In this document: positions 46,007-58,013 of the stretch, in pieces
Layout: each line of letters opens with the position of its first letter
How positions within the stretch are numbered: the stretch's first letter is position 1
Assembly (NCBI RefSeq): GCF_900108565.1
Contig: NZ_LT629971.1
Location: 1,364,001-1,428,000, forward strand
DNA: 64,000 nucleotides
Reading direction: 5' to 3'
Source: Mycolicibacterium rutilum
Lineage (GTDB): Bacteria; Actinomycetota; Actinomycetes; Mycobacteriales; Mycobacteriaceae
Position numbers and translations under genes: made by a program
Notes under the pieces: model-generated
What the model was told of the DNA's origin: nothing
Seen by the model: the letters and a program-made list of their open reading frames with translations, nothing else
Databases searched by the model: none

Positions 46007-46354
46007 ATGGACAGCGCAACGGACGGGTCCCCCGACCCGGCGATCGAACGGGTGCGCCGCGAGTTGGTCCGGCTCGGGCGCGATGAGTCCTCGGCCCCCG
46101 AGGTGCCGCCCGAGGTCACCGCGCGGATCGGCAGCGCGCTGCGCAACGCGCCCGCCCACTCCGCGCGCACACCGCTGCCCCGCGCCAAGATCATTGCCCT
46201 GGGCGTCGGGCTGGTCGCCGTCGTGCTGGCGGCGCTGATCGGGGTGGCGATGCTGGCCCGCACTCCCTCGTCGCCGTTCTCCGACCAGGGCCCGACCGCC
46301 GAACGCATCACCGTGAGCCGCACCACCACTCCGGGTTGGTCGACGACACCGTGA
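46007..46354 (+). CDS. RsmA-like membrane protein, apparently lacking the anti-sigma domain
   Basis: 115 residues, in the position of the anti-SigM gene. It shares the part of RsmA from RVRRELVRLGRD and PEVPPEVTARIGSALRNAP through one membrane helix (IIALGVGLVAVVLAALIGVAML, about 62-83) and a short outer tail. The M. tuberculosis protein is about 254 residues with an N-terminal cytoplasmic sigma-binding domain that is not visible here or in the 57-nt gap after sigM. Either the protein is truncated or the inhibitor of SigM differs in this species. It lies 57 nt after sigM, so it is probably co-transcribed. Confidence 0.65.
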   Translation: MDSATDGSPDPAIERVRRELVRLGRDESSAPEVPPEVTARIGSALRNAPAHSARTPLPRAKIIALGVGLVAVVLAALIGVAMLARTPSSPFSDQGPTAERITVSRTTTPGWSTTP

Positions 46355-46403
46355 GCGCGCAGCCGTAGTCTTTGCAGCAGTCGTAGGCAACACAGATTTG
46401 CTC

Positions 46404-46430
46404 GGGAACACGGCGGCCTACCCTGGTGTT
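46404..46430 (+). promoter_or_regulatory. SigH-type promoter of trxB-trxC
   Basis: GGGAACA (-35, 46404-46410) and GTT (46428-46430) are separated by 17 nt, the mycobacterial SigH consensus GGAACA-N16-18-GTT. It is 38 nt upstream of trxB. SigH is the thiol-oxidative-stress sigma factor that controls trxB2 in M. tuberculosis. Confidence 0.7.
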
Positions 46431-46467
46431 TGTATCCGTGCCGCCGAAAAGCGGCAGAAAGGCGCTC

Positions 46468-47439
46468 ATGACCACCACATCCCCGGTTCATGACCTGATC
46501 ATCATCGGATCCGGCCCGGCGGGTTACACCGCCGCGATCTACGCAGCTCGCGCCCAGCTCAAACCGCTCGTGTTCGAGGGCATCCAGTTCGGCGGAGCAC
46601 TGATGACCACCACCGAGGTCGAGAACTACCCGGGCTTCCGCAACGGCATCACCGGTCCCGAATTGATGGACGAGATGCGCGAGCAGGCCCTGCGCTTCGG
46701 CGCCGACCTGCGCATGGAGGACGTCGACGCCGTGTCGCTGGACGGTCCGGTCAAGACCGTCACCGTCGGCGACGAGACGTACCAGGCCCGCGCGGTCATC
46801 CTCGCGATGGGCGCGGCCGCCCGGCACCTCGGCGTCCCCGGCGAGGAGGCGCTGACCGGCCTCGGGGTGAGCACCTGCGCCACGTGCGACGGCTTCTTCT
46901 TCCGCGACGAGGACATCGTCGTGGTCGGCGGCGGCGACTCCGCGATGGAGGAGGCCATCTTCCTGACCAAGTTCGCCCGCAGCGTCACGCTGGTGCACCG
47001 CCGCGACGAGTTCCGCGCCTCCCGCATCATGCTCGAGCGCGCCCGCGCCAACGAGAAGATCAACTTCGTCACCAACACTGAGGTCCTCGAGATCGAGGGC
47101 AGCCCGAAGGTGAGCGGAATTCGGTTGCGCAACACCGTAACCGGTGAGGAGTCGAAGCTCGCGGTGACCGGTGTGTTCGTCGCGATCGGGCACGACCCGC
47201 GCTCGGATCTGGTGCGCGACCAGGTCGAGGTCGACGAGGACGGCTACGTCGTGACGCAGAAGGGTTCGACCAGCACCTCGATCGAAGGTGTCTTCGCCGC
47301 AGGCGATCTCGTCGACCGCACCTACCGCCAGGCCATCACCGCCGCAGGCACCGGCTGTTCGGCCTCCATCGACGCCGAGCGCTGGCTCGCCGAAATCGGT
47401 TCCGGCCCAAGCGATGAAACCACCGAAACCCCTGTCTGA
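46468..47439 (+). CDS. trxB: Thioredoxin reductase
   Basis: 323 residues from ATG 46468 (AGAAAGG upstream); the frame extends 14 codons upstream. The FAD-binding [10 protein letters not shown] (14-23), redox-active CATC (137-140), NADPH-binding [10 protein letters not shown] and C-terminal [24 protein letters not shown] motifs are all present. It transfers electrons from NADPH to thioredoxin. It is upstream of trxC by 11 nt and expressed from a SigH-like promoter. Confidence 0.97.
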   Translation: MTTTSPVHDLIIIGSGPAGYTAAIYAARAQLKPLVFEGIQFGGALMTTTEVENYPGFRNGITGPELMDEMREQALRFGADLRMEDVDAVSLDGPVKTVTVGDETYQARAVILAMGAAARHLGVPGEEALTGLGVSTCATCDGFFFRDEDIVVVGGGDSAMEEAIFLTKFARSVTLVHRRDEFRASRIMLERARANEKINFVTNTEVLEIEGSPKVSGIRLRNTVTGEESKLAVTGVFVAIGHDPRSDLVRDQVEVDEDGYVVTQKGSTSTSIEGVFAAGDLVDRTYRQAITAAGTGCSASIDAERWLAEIGSGPSDETTETPV

Positions 47440-47450
47440 TAGGAGTACCA

Positions 47451-47786
47451 ATGACTGCAGGTTCGACCGCCACCGTCGCGGTTACCGACGACTCGTTCTC
47501 CGATGACGTGCTCTCCAGCAGCACGCCGGTGCTGGTGGACTTCTGGGCCACCTGGTGCGGACCCTGCAAGATGATCGCCCCGGTACTCGAGGAGATCGCG
47601 TCCGAGAAGGCCGGCGAACTGACCGTCGCCAAGATCGACGTCGACGCCAACCCGGCGACGGCCCGCGATTTCCAGGTGGTCTCCATCCCGACGTTGATCG
47701 TGTTCAAGGACGGCTCGCCGGTGAAGCGGATCGTCGGCGCAAAAGGCAAGGCTGCGCTGCTACGCGAGCTCGCTGACGTGGTCTAA
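47451..47786 (+). CDS. trxC: Thioredoxin
   Basis: 111 residues with active site WCGPCK (35-40) and cis-proline VVSIPTLIVFKDG. It reduces protein disulfides and is recycled by the adjacent TrxB. The 11-nt gap and SigH-like promoter indicate a redox-stress operon. Two hairpins follow the stop codon. Confidence 0.97.
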   Translation: MTAGSTATVAVTDDSFSDDVLSSSTPVLVDFWATWCGPCKMIAPVLEEIASEKAGELTVAKIDVDANPATARDFQVVSIPTLIVFKDGSPVKRIVGAKGKAALLRELADVV

Positions 47787-47843
47787 CGCCGAAATCCGGC
47801 GCACGGACACCGGCCTGGGGTTTTCTTGAATCGGCCGGGTGTC
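47787..47843 (+). terminator. Tandem hairpins after trxC
   Basis: CGCCG-AAATC-CGGCG (47787-47801) begins right after the stop. A larger stem GACACCGGCC / GGCCGGGTGTC (47806-47843) has a loop containing TTTTCTT. Together they are a likely terminator of trxB-trxC. Confidence 0.55.
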
Positions 47844-47917
47844 TGAGACAATCGTGCCAGCCCGTCAACCTGGCCAGCGCCGATGCGCGCCCGCCGACCG
47901 TGACCGAAAGGCCGCAT

Positions 47918-49114
47918 ATGTCCAGTCTGCGTCGCGGTGACCGCGGGGCCGCGGTCACCGAGATCCGGGCTGCGCTGTCGGCGCTGGGCATGCTCGACGG
48001 TGCCGACGAGGAGATCACCACCGGCAAGCACGTCGCGGTCGACCTGTTCGACGACGAGCTCGACCACGCGGTGCGCGCCTTTCAGCAGCACCGCGGGCTG
48101 CTGGTCGACGGCATCGTCGGTGAGGCGACGTACCGCGCGCTCAAGGAGGCGTCGTACCGCCTGGGCGCCCGCACGCTCAGCCACCAGTTCGGTGCCCCCA
48201 TGTTCGGCGACGACGTCGCAACGCTGCAGGCCCGGCTCCAGGACCTCGGTTTCTACACCGGCCTCGTCGACGGACACTTCGGCCTGACCACGCACAACGC
48301 GCTGATGTCCTACCAGCGCGAGTACGGGCTCTACCCCGACGGCATCTGCGGACCGGAGACGTTGCGGTCCTTGTACTTTCTCGGCTCCCGCGTCACCGGC
48401 GGCTCGCCCCACGCGATCCGCGAGGAGGAGCTGGTGCGACGGTCCGGGCCGCGACTGTCGGGCAAGCGGATCATCATCGATCCGGGTCGCGGCGGCGACG
48501 ACCACGGGCTGATCATGCAGGGTCCCGGTGGACCGATCAGCGAGTCGGACATCCTGTGGGACTTGGCAAGTCGGCTCGAGGGCCGCATGACCGCGATCGG
48601 CATGGAGACGTTCCTGTCGCGGCCGGCCAACCGCGCGCCGTCGGACGCCGAACGCGCCGCGACCGCCAACGCCGTCGGCGCCGACCTGATGATCAGCCTG
48701 CGCTGCGCCACCCAACCCAGCCCGGCCGCCAACGGCGTCGCGTCGTTCCACTTCGGCAACTCGCACGGCTCGGTGTCCACCATCGGCCGCAACCTCGCCG
48801 ACTTTATCCAACGAGAAGTCGTGGCACGCACCGGTTTACGCGACTGCCGCACCCACGGACGCACCTGGGATCTGCTGCGCCTCACCCGGATGCCCACCGT
48901 GCAGGTCGACGTCGGCTACATCACCAATCCGCGCGACCGCGGGATGCTGGTGTCCACCCAGGCCCGTGACGCGATCGCCGAAGGCATGCTGGCCGCGGTC
49001 AAACGGCTCTACCTGCTCGGTAAGAACGACCGCCCCACCGGGACGTTCACGTTCGCCGAACTGCTGGCCCACGAACTGTCGGTCGAACAGGCCGGCCGGG
49101 TCAGCCCGAGCTAG
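47918..49114 (+). CDS. cwlM: CwlM, amidase-fold regulator of peptidoglycan synthesis
   Basis: 398 residues from ATG 47918; GAAAGG lies 9 nt upstream, and GTG 47900 (404 residues) is an alternative. Two PG_binding_1 repeats (about 5-70 and 88-155: VRAFQQHRGLLVDGIVGEATYRAL; LQDLGFYTGLVDGHFGLTTHNALMSYQ) precede an Amidase_3 domain (about 180-370: IIIDPGRGGDDHGL, IGMETFLSR, VQVDVGYITNPRDRGML). In mycobacteria CwlM is a PknB substrate that stimulates MurA in the cytosol rather than a wall hydrolase. No signal peptide is seen here, in agreement. It converges with the GNAT gene, 3 nt away. Confidence 0.94.
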   Translation: MSSLRRGDRGAAVTEIRAALSALGMLDGADEEITTGKHVAVDLFDDELDHAVRAFQQHRGLLVDGIVGEATYRALKEASYRLGARTLSHQFGAPMFGDDVATLQARLQDLGFYTGLVDGHFGLTTHNALMSYQREYGLYPDGICGPETLRSLYFLGSRVTGGSPHAIREEELVRRSGPRLSGKRIIIDPGRGGDDHGLIMQGPGGPISESDILWDLASRLEGRMTAIGMETFLSRPANRAPSDAERAATANAVGADLMISLRCATQPSPAANGVASFHFGNSHGSVSTIGRNLADFIQREVVARTGLRDCRTHGRTWDLLRLTRMPTVQVDVGYITNPRDRGMLVSTQARDAIAEGMLAAVKRLYLLGKNDRPTGTFTFAELLAHELSVEQAGRVSPS

Positions 49115-49117
49115 CCG

Positions 49118-49879
49118 CTACCCACACGGATTCGCGCCGGCACCGACCGGCTGCTGCAGTTGCGCGCTCTCCAACAGCCGTTCCAGCGCCGCCTCCACGT
49201 CGGCCTTCCAGCCCAGACCCTGCTCGAGCTCGAGCCGCAGCCGCGGGAAGTACCGGTGTGGGGACACCACCACGAAGCCGGCGTCCTGCAGCAGATCCGC
49301 TTGCAGCACACACTGATCCACCGCGCAGTCTCCCAACACCTCGAGCACCGGCCGCAACTCCGGTGTCGCTGCGCCGGGTTCGAACAGTTCGGTGACCGCG
49401 GCGGTGTGGCCGAACGCCTCCAACGCGCGCGCGCCGCGTCGGACGAGGTCGCCGACCACCGCACTGATCAACGTCCGCGAGAGCCCCTCCGCGTCCTCCC
49501 CGGATTCCACCCCGAGTGACGTCAGCAGGACTGCGTCCGCGCTGACCGGTCCGGTCGGGAACTGCTGAGCGCGCGGCACCGCACCGGGCGGCGCGTAGAA
49601 CGCGTACCCGAGGCACGCCTCGTCACCGCTGAGCGCGGCGAACCCGTCGTCGGTGTCGGCCGTCGTGCACTGCACCGCGAGCTGTCCGCACGACCCCCAC
49701 TCGAGCATGACCATCGACAGCCATGCCTCTTTCTCGAACTCGGGATCCGACAGGTGCTCGGGACCCGCCGCGTCACGGCGCAGCGTGAGCGGATCGACCT
49801 CCCAGTACACGCACCGGCGGGCGTGCTTGGGCAGCTGCTCGAACGCTTCGAGCCGCAAGGGCGTGATGCGTGCCGACAC
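49118..49879 (-). CDS. GNAT-family N-acetyltransferase (Rv3916c-like)
   Basis: 253 residues from GTG 49879. The equivalent M. tuberculosis gene lies between cwlM and parB. The GNAT core is recognisable by ACLGYAFYAPPGAVPRA and VLLTSLGVESGEDAEGLSRTLISAVVGDLVRRGARALEAFG, with the last helix and strand AGFVVVSPHRYFPRLRLEL. CoA-binding contacts are loose. The acceptor substrate is unknown. The upstream 218 bp to parB hold no gene. Confidence 0.8.
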   Translation of the reverse strand: MSARITPLRLEAFEQLPKHARRCVYWEVDPLTLRRDAAGPEHLSDPEFEKEAWLSMVMLEWGSCGQLAVQCTTADTDDGFAALSGDEACLGYAFYAPPGAVPRAQQFPTGPVSADAVLLTSLGVESGEDAEGLSRTLISAVVGDLVRRGARALEAFGHTAAVTELFEPGAATPELRPVLEVLGDCAVDQCVLQADLLQDAGFVVVSPHRYFPRLRLELEQGLGWKADVEAALERLLESAQLQQPVGAGANPCG

Positions 49880-50097
49880 TAGACTCCCGGGGTTTCACGC
49901 GGTGCGGAGGTGCACAGCTGCCACTCCAGGATAGAAGGGTGCGGCCGCGGTGGCCCGCTTTCGGCAGCGCCGACCGGGCGAAGTCCGCGCGAACGCGAAA
50001 AACCTTGGCTCACAACGAAACTCCTCTGAGAAGCGCCCCGCACACGCGCTGCTGACCCGGGTCGTGTCACAGTGACGTAATTACCCGGTGTGGTAGG

Positions 50098-51087
50098 TCA
50101 TTGGTCGGACGCGCTCATCAAGTCCACGATGCGTTGCAGATCGTCGACCGACCCGAACTCCACCACGATCTTGCCTTTGCGTTTGCCCAGACTCACCGTG
50201 ACGCGGGTATCGAACGCAGTGGACAGCCGCTCAGCAACGTCCTGCAGGCCCGGCATGCTGATCGGCTTGCGCTTGGGCGCCGACGGCGGCGTGGGCCCGG
50301 CCCGGTTGGCCAGGGTGACCGCCTCTTCGGTCGCGCGCACGGACAAGCCTTCCGCGACGATGCGCGCGGCGAGCTCTTCCTGCTTCTCCGGACCACCCTC
50401 GAGTGACAGCAGCGCCCGGGCGTGCCCGGCGGACAACACCCCGGCGGCGACGCGCCGCTGCACGGCGATCGGCAACCGCAACAGCCGGATCATGTTGGTG
50501 ATCAGCGGGCGCGAGCGGCCGATGCGTGCCGCAAGTTCATCGTGGGTTACACCGAACTCGTCGAGGAGTTGCTGATAGGCCGCTGCCTCTTCGAGCGGGT
50601 TGAGTTGCACGCGGTGGATGTTCTCCAGCAGCGCGTCGCGCAGCATGTCGTCGTCGCCGGTCTCGCGGACGATGGCGGGGATCGCGGCCAAGCCCGCCTG
50701 CTGGGCAGCGCGCCACCGCCGCTCCCCCATCACCAGTTGGTACCGCGGAGCGCCCGGCTCGCCGGCGGGCAACGCGCGCACGACGATCGGTTGCATGAGG
50801 CCGAACTCGCGGATCGAGTGGACGAGTTCGGCGAGCGCCTCGTCGTCGAAGACCTGACGCGGCTGGCGAGGGTTGGGCTCGATCGAGGATGGCTCGATCT
50901 CGCGGTAAACCGCGCCGGCCGGGTTGGCGGCGGCAGCGTCGGGCACCCCGCCGCCGATCACCACATCCGCGGCGGCGTCACCCAGGCGCGGGCCGAGGCC
51001 GGAGGCGTCACCGTCGGCAGGCCCGGTCGGAATGAGCGACGCGAGGCCGCGTCCGAGACCGCTGCGCTTGCGTGTTGGTTGGGTCAT
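50098..51087 (-). CDS. parB: Chromosome-partitioning protein ParB
   Basis: 329 residues. The basic N-terminal tail [15 protein letters not shown] contacts ParA. The CTPase/ParB-N domain has [28 protein letters not shown] and GERRWRA. The helix-turn-helix ([36 protein letters not shown]) reads parS, and a C-terminal dimerisation domain ends [26 protein letters not shown]. It loads at parS and spreads to organise and segregate the origin. It follows parA by 37 nt. Confidence 0.97.
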   Translation of the reverse strand: MTQPTRKRSGLGRGLASLIPTGPADGDASGLGPRLGDAAADVVIGGGVPDAAAANPAGAVYREIEPSSIEPNPRQPRQVFDDEALAELVHSIREFGLMQPIVVRALPAGEPGAPRYQLVMGERRWRAAQQAGLAAIPAIVRETGDDDMLRDALLENIHRVQLNPLEEAAAYQQLLDEFGVTHDELAARIGRSRPLITNMIRLLRLPIAVQRRVAAGVLSAGHARALLSLEGGPEKQEELAARIVAEGLSVRATEEAVTLANRAGPTPPSAPKRKPISMPGLQDVAERLSTAFDTRVTVSLGKRKGKIVVEFGSVDDLQRIVDLMSASDQ

Positions 51088-51124
51088 GCCTGCTCTCCTG
51101 TTCGGCCCGGTGTCTGCCTGCTCA

Positions 51125-53399
<2,275 letters not shown>

Positions 53400-53437
53400 A
53401 TCCGTCTCTCCTCATCCCCACAGGGCCTGGGCCCCGG

Positions 53438-54550
53438 TCAACGTTTCCGCTTCTTCTGCCGCCCGCCCGGCCGCGGGGTCGCCCCCGGCCGCGGCGTGCG
53501 GTTGGCCGCTCCGGCCGACGTCTTGCCCGGACTGCTTCCGGTCGCCTTCTTGGGCGCGCCGTTGTCGGCGCCGTTCCCGGTCTCGGCGGTGTCGGAGTCC
53601 TCGCCCGCTGCACTCTCGGTGACGGCCGCCTGACTCTTGGCGTTGCGCTTCGGCTTGGCACCCGGCGGCGGCGCGTTCTTGGCCTGTCGCTCCTGGGCCT
53701 CGAGCTTCTTGGCCTCTTCCTCTTTCTCGATCTTGCCGAACACGTAGTGCTGCTGACCGAAGGTCCAGATGTTGTTCGCGAGCCAGTACATGATGATCGC
53801 CAGCGGCAGGAAGGGTCCGCCGACGACCACGCCGAGCGGGAAGACGTACAGCGCCAGCTTGTTCATCATCGCGGTCTGCGGATTGGCCGCGGCTTCCGGA
53901 CTCTGCCGGGCCACCGACGCGCGGCTGTTGAAGTAGGTGGCGATACCGGCCAGGATCATGATCGGCACGCCGACGGCGATCACCGCCGGGCGGCTGAACT
54001 CGGTGAAGGCGTCCAGACCGGTGGTCTGAATCATGGTGGCGCCCAGGGGTGCACCGAACAGGTGCGCGTCGAGGAAGTTCGCGACGTCGGTCGGGCTGAA
54101 CACGTAGTTGCCGGTGGCCCGGTTCTGCTCCACCGAGAGCTGGATCTGGCCGAAGCCGCCCTGGGTCCGGTTGAACGAGCGCAACACGTGGAACAGTCCG
54201 AGGAACACCGGGACCTGAGCCAGCATCGGCAGGCAGCCCAGGATCGGGTTGAACCCGTGCTCCTTCTGCAGCTTCTGCATCTCCAGCGCCATCCGCTGGC
54301 GGTCCTTGCCGTACTTCTTCTGCAGCGCCTTGATCTGGGGCTGCAGTTCCTGCATCTGCCGCGTCGTGCGGATCTGCTTGACGAACGGCTTGTAGAGGAT
54401 CGCGCGCAGGGTGAAGACGAGGAACATCACCGACAGCGCCCAGGCGAAGAAGTTCGACGGCCCCAGCAGGAAGGCGAACAGCTTGTACCAGACCCACATG
54501 ATCGCCGACACCGGGTAGTAGATGATGTCGAGGCTGAACCAGTTAAACAC
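53438..54550 (-). CDS. yidC: Membrane protein insertase YidC
   Basis: 370 residues from GTG 54550. The first helix ([19 protein letters not shown]) is followed by the conserved helical hairpin and [37 protein letters not shown] (cytoplasmic coiled-coil), then [17 protein letters not shown] and later helices ([38 protein letters not shown]). The long Lys/Arg-rich tail (about 285-370) can bind ribosomes. It inserts membrane proteins alone or with Sec. It overlaps yidD by 8 nt. Confidence 0.96.
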   Translation of the reverse strand: MFNWFSLDIIYYPVSAIMWVWYKLFAFLLGPSNFFAWALSVMFLVFTLRAILYKPFVKQIRTTRQMQELQPQIKALQKKYGKDRQRMALEMQKLQKEHGFNPILGCLPMLAQVPVFLGLFHVLRSFNRTQGGFGQIQLSVEQNRATGNYVFSPTDVANFLDAHLFGAPLGATMIQTTGLDAFTEFSRPAVIAVGVPIMILAGIATYFNSRASVARQSPEAAANPQTAMMNKLALYVFPLGVVVGGPFLPLAIIMYWLANNIWTFGQQHYVFGKIEKEEEAKKLEAQERQAKNAPPPGAKPKRNAKSQAAVTESAAGEDSDTAETGNGADNGAPKKATGSSPGKTSAGAANRTPRPGATPRPGGRQKKRKR

Positions 54551-54887
54551 GCGTCTCGCTTCCTGCTCGCTCTGCTGACACGCCTCCGCTCACGTCGGCG
54601 GCCGTGCCCTCCGAGGACTTCTGCGCGGGCGCGCACCGGTGGGTGTCACCGCGGCGCTCGGGGATCGGGTCCCATCCTCCCCTATGCCACGGCCCGCATT
54701 TCAGCAGCCGTATCACCGCAAGCCATCCGCCGCGGATCAGTCCGTACTCCGTCAGGGCGTCGACCGCGTACTGGCTGCAGGTCGGCATGAACCGACATGT
54801 CGGAAGGCGCAGCGGCGAGATGGTGTGGCGGTAGAGCTGGATGAGGAAGATGACCCCGCGGGCGGCCGCAGCCCCGGCCGACCTCAT
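54543..54887 (-). CDS. yidD: Membrane protein insertion efficiency factor YidD
   Basis: 114 residues. [32 protein letters not shown] and [16 protein letters not shown] are the YidD signatures, with two conserved Cys. It is a small membrane-associated helper of insertion. It overlaps rnpA and yidC on either side, in the classic rpmH-rnpA-yidD-yidC order. Confidence 0.95.
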   Translation of the reverse strand: MRSAGAAAARGVIFLIQLYRHTISPLRLPTCRFMPTCSQYAVDALTEYGLIRGGWLAVIRLLKCGPWHRGGWDPIPERRGDTHRCAPAQKSSEGTAADVSGGVSAERAGSETRV

Positions 54888-55243
54888 CGGTCGACCTCGG
54901 TCTTGGGCCGCGCGCGCCGCAGCGCACTGCGCAGTTCCTGCTCCAGCCGCGCCGAGATGGCGTGCCGGCTGCTGGGCAGCGCGCGGATGACGACCCGGTC
55001 GGCCGGGTCCAACTCGTCGATGACCGCGCGCGCGACATGGCGCAGGCGACGGGCCACCCGGTGCCGTTGGACGGCGTTGCCGACGGACTTGGAGACGACG
55101 AGGCCGATGCGCGGCCCGGGATCGGTGCCGGTCTTGCTGCGCAAGGCATGGACGACGAGATCGGGCTGCGCCGCGCGCACCCCACGACTCACCGTGGCCC
55201 CGAACTCGGTCGACCGCGTCATCCGGTATCGCGCCGGAAGCAC
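54884..55243 (-). CDS. rnpA: Ribonuclease P protein component
   Basis: 119 residues: [24 protein letters not shown], then [28 protein letters not shown] (the RNA-binding RNR-like motif). It assists the RNase P RNA in 5' tRNA maturation. It follows rpmH by 21 nt and overlaps yidD. Confidence 0.95.
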   Translation of the reverse strand: MLPARYRMTRSTEFGATVSRGVRAAQPDLVVHALRSKTGTDPGPRIGLVVSKSVGNAVQRHRVARRLRHVARAVIDELDPADRVVIRALPSSRHAISARLEQELRSALRRARPKTEVDR

Positions 55244-55264
55244 CGCGTCAGACCTCGGATCGAA

Positions 55265-55408
55265 TCACGCAGTGAGCTTGCGGCGGCCCTTGCCACGGCG
55301 ATTCGCCACGATCGCCCGGCCGGCCCGTGTCCGCATGCGCAGCCGGAACCCGTGCACGCGCGCCCGGCGCCGGTTGTTCGGCTGGAAGGTCCGCTTGCCC
55401 TTGGCCAC
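55265..55408 (-). CDS. rpmH: 50S ribosomal protein L34
   Basis: 47 residues from GTG 55408, preceded by GGAGAGA. The sequence ([20 protein letters not shown] onward, highly basic) is a textbook L34 of mycobacterial length. It lies inside a longer open frame whose upstream part is not conserved. It is the first gene of the rpmH-rnpA-yidD-yidC-jag operon, running away from dnaA. Confidence 0.96.
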   Translation of the reverse strand: MAKGKRTFQPNNRRRARVHGFRLRMRTRAGRAIVANRRGKGRRKLTA

Positions 55409-55955
55409 GGCTGTCTCTCCTTGTTGCGTTTGGCATCCGCAGCCCACACCGAACCCGTCTGGCTTCAGTGAGGACGCAGTCGCCGTTGGTAAGCTCGTCC
55501 GTCTCGCTAACCGGCGCGGTCTCCAGGCCATGCTGGTCGCAGCCGTATCGCCACGTACGGGCGACTGTTCGAGGGTACTGACGAGATTTCGCTGGGTCAA
55601 ACCTCGCCGGCGCGGCCCGCAAACGGCGCCCACCGCACCGTCGGCCGGCCGTGCGTCCCGGCCGCAAATCTACGTCGGCGCAATGTTGCAGAACGGTTGG
55701 CACCCGCGAAGAAAACTGTTAGCTTCTGCCAATGCCGTTCGATAACGAAACGGCGACAGACAACAAGGCGGGGACCCCCGACGAGTCGTGAGCCCACGGT
55801 GATCACCGTGACGCGCCCCGGCTCGCGGCATTCTCGCCCGTAGACAACCGAACGAAGACGACCGTCCGATATCCACAGACTGTGGATAACTGTGTGGACA
55901 GATCGTCATCGTTCCTTCGGTCGTCCCTGGATCGGCCTCGAGGGGGTGCTCGTCA
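55409..55955. promoter_or_regulatory. rpmH-dnaA divergent control region
   Basis: 547 bp with no supported gene. It should hold the rpmH promoter on its left and the dnaA promoter(s) on its right. At 55870-55901 three DnaA-box-like sequences are packed together: TATCCACAG, TGTGGATAA (55881-55889) and TGTGGACAG (55893-55901), consistent with dnaA autoregulation. Confidence 0.7.
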
Positions 55956-57431
55956 TTGACAGCTGACCCCGACCCACCGTTCGTGGCCGTCTGGAACACT
56001 GTCGTAACAGAACTCAACGGTGGCCTGGGAACCGGCACCGACGGGCCGATGCTCACCCCTCAGCAAAGGGCATGGCTCAAACTCGTCAAACCCCTCGTCA
56101 TCACCGAGGGGTTTGCGCTGCTGTCGGTTCCGACGCCGTTTGTGCAGAACGAGATCGAACGCCACCTGCGTCAGCCGATCATCACAGCATTGAGCCGTCA
56201 GCTCGGCCAGCGCGTCGAACTAGGTGTGCGCATCGCTGACCCCGGACCCGACGACACCAATTCCGGCCCGACCGGACTGGCCGCCGTCTCCGAGCCCGAC
56301 GAAGTCGACGAGGACCTCGAGGCCAGGGCCAGCGCCGAGGAGAGTTGGCCGACGTACTTCACCAACCGCTCACCCGGCGCGCTCGCCGACGACACCACCT
56401 CGGTCAACCTCAACCGCCGCTACACCTTCGACACCTTCGTCATCGGCGCGTCGAACAGGTTCGCCCACGCGGCCTCGCTGGCCATCGCCGAAGCGCCGGC
56501 CAGGGCCTACAACCCGCTGTTCATCTGGGGTGAGTCCGGCCTGGGCAAGACGCACCTGCTGCACGCCGCCGGGAACTACGCCCAGCGGCTCTTCCCCGGC
56601 ATGCGGGTCAAGTACGTCTCGACCGAGGAATTCACCAACGACTTCATCAACTCGCTGCGCGACGACCGCAAGGCGTCGTTCAAGCGCAGCTACCGCGACA
56701 TCGACGTGCTGCTGGTCGACGACATCCAGTTCATCGAGGGCAAGGAAGGCATCCAGGAGGAGTTCTTCCACACCTTCAACACGCTGCACAACGCGAACAA
56801 GCAGATCGTCATCTCCTCGGACCGGCCGCCCAAACAGCTCGCCACCCTCGAAGATCGGTTGCGCACCCGGTTCGAATGGGGCCTGATCACCGACGTTCAG
56901 CCGCCCGAACTCGAGACCCGCATCGCGATCCTGCGCAAGAAGGCGCAGATGGATCGCCTCGACGTGCCCGATGACGTCCTCGAACTGATCGCCAGCAGCA
57001 TCGAGCGCAACATCCGCGAACTCGAGGGTGCCCTGATCCGGGTGACCGCGTTCGCCTCGCTCAACAAGACGCCGATCGACAAGTCGCTGGCCGAGATCGT
57101 GCTGCGGGACCTGATCTCCGACGCGAGCACCATGCAGATCAGCACCGCGGCGATCATGGCGGCCACCGCCGAGTACTTCGAGACCTCGGTCGAGGAACTG
57201 CGCGGCCCGGGTAAGACCCGCTCGTTGGCGCAATCCCGCCAGATCGCGATGTACCTGTGCCGCGAACTCACCGACTTGTCGCTGCCGAAGATCGGCCAGG
57301 CGTTCGGCCGCGATCACACCACCGTCATGTACGCCGAGAAGAAGATCCGCGGCGAAATGGCCGAGCGGCGTGAGGTTTTCGATCATGTCAAGGAACTCAC
57401 CACCCGCATCCGCCAGCGTTCCAAGCGCTGA
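55956..57431 (+). CDS. dnaA: Chromosomal replication initiator DnaA
   Basis: 491 residues from TTG 55956. The N-terminal domain [15 protein letters not shown] and a variable acidic linker (about 95-150) precede the AAA+ core: Walker [10 protein letters not shown] (192-200), Walker B LLVDDIQF, sensor [10 protein letters not shown]. The C-terminal helix-turn-helix has the DnaA signature [14 protein letters not shown]. The M. smegmatis dnaA also uses a TTG start. It binds DnaA boxes at oriC to open the origin. Confidence 0.98.
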   Translation: MTADPDPPFVAVWNTVVTELNGGLGTGTDGPMLTPQQRAWLKLVKPLVITEGFALLSVPTPFVQNEIERHLRQPIITALSRQLGQRVELGVRIADPGPDDTNSGPTGLAAVSEPDEVDEDLEARASAEESWPTYFTNRSPGALADDTTSVNLNRRYTFDTFVIGASNRFAHAASLAIAEAPARAYNPLFIWGESGLGKTHLLHAAGNYAQRLFPGMRVKYVSTEEFTNDFINSLRDDRKASFKRSYRDIDVLLVDDIQFIEGKEGIQEEFFHTFNTLHNANKQIVISSDRPPKQLATLEDRLRTRFEWGLITDVQPPELETRIAILRKKAQMDRLDVPDDVLELIASSIERNIRELEGALIRVTAFASLNKTPIDKSLAEIVLRDLISDASTMQISTAAIMAATAEYFETSVEELRGPGKTRSLAQSRQIAMYLCRELTDLSLPKIGQAFGRDHTTVMYAEKKIRGEMAERREVFDHVKELTTRIRQRSKR

Positions 57432-58013
57432 TTCGACTGCTGAATCCCCCGCCGCGTCGACCACGCGGCGGCTTCGTCTTGCCCCGCGCCGCGGGTCCCG
57501 GACGCCCACCGGCATCTCGTCGGGAAAATCTTTGAAATTTCTTCTGCACCGCCGGCACCACCAGTCACAGAGCAGGGTTGTGCACACAGCTGTGGAGAAC
57601 TTGGGATCAACCGTCGAATTACCTGCCGAACGCTGCACAGCCGGCCGCGGCTCCACAAACGGCCCGCCGCGGTGCGCACGTCATCCACAGTTCATACACA
57701 CCCGTGGCAAGCCCCTCAACTGCGCGGACGCCGATTGATCCCCACCCTCCACAGGACCTAATACTGTTGCTTGTATATCTCCCTAGATCTCTCTTCGAAG
57801 AAGCACCTTGGGGACACACGGAAACTCGGCCGACTCGACCGGTCCGGTCGCACGGATGTCACCCCGATCGATTAGCTTTCAAGTTGGGACGGAAAGCTCT
57901 ACGGTGATTCATCGACAGCCGTTACGGTCGTCGGGGCGCCTCGATCCGGAGCGCGACGAGACACCGGGAAACCGCTGGTTATTGCTTGTTGTGGTATTGA
58001 TCGAAGGGACTCT
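57432..58013. other. oriC: dnaA-dnaN intergenic origin of replication
   Basis: 582 bp without a gene, in the position of the functionally mapped mycobacterial oriC. After the dnaA terminator it contains AT-rich stretches (57524-57545, 57757-57800) and scattered DnaA-box-like sites: TTGTGCACA (57578-57586), TGTGGAGAA (57591-57599), CTCCACAAA (57651-57659), TCATCCACA (57681-57689) and CCTCCACA (57746-57753). Most differ from TTGTCCACA at one to three bases, as is typical for mycobacterial origins. The dnaN promoter lies near the right end; GAAGGGA precedes its ATG. Confidence 0.85.
57449..57471 (+). terminator. Hairpin after dnaA
   Basis: CCGCCGCGT-CGACC-ACGCGGCGG is a perfect 9-bp stem 17 nt after the dnaA stop, followed by CTTCGTCTT. 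Confidence 0.65.

Noticed and set aside
49890..49905. Possible extra parS (GTTTCACGCG)
   Set aside because: Only half of the palindrome is present; ParB sites need both arms.
50050..50090. GTGTCACAGTGAC palindrome between parB and the GNAT gene
   Set aside because: The arms are short (5 bp) and lie downstream of parB; too weak to claim an operator or terminator.
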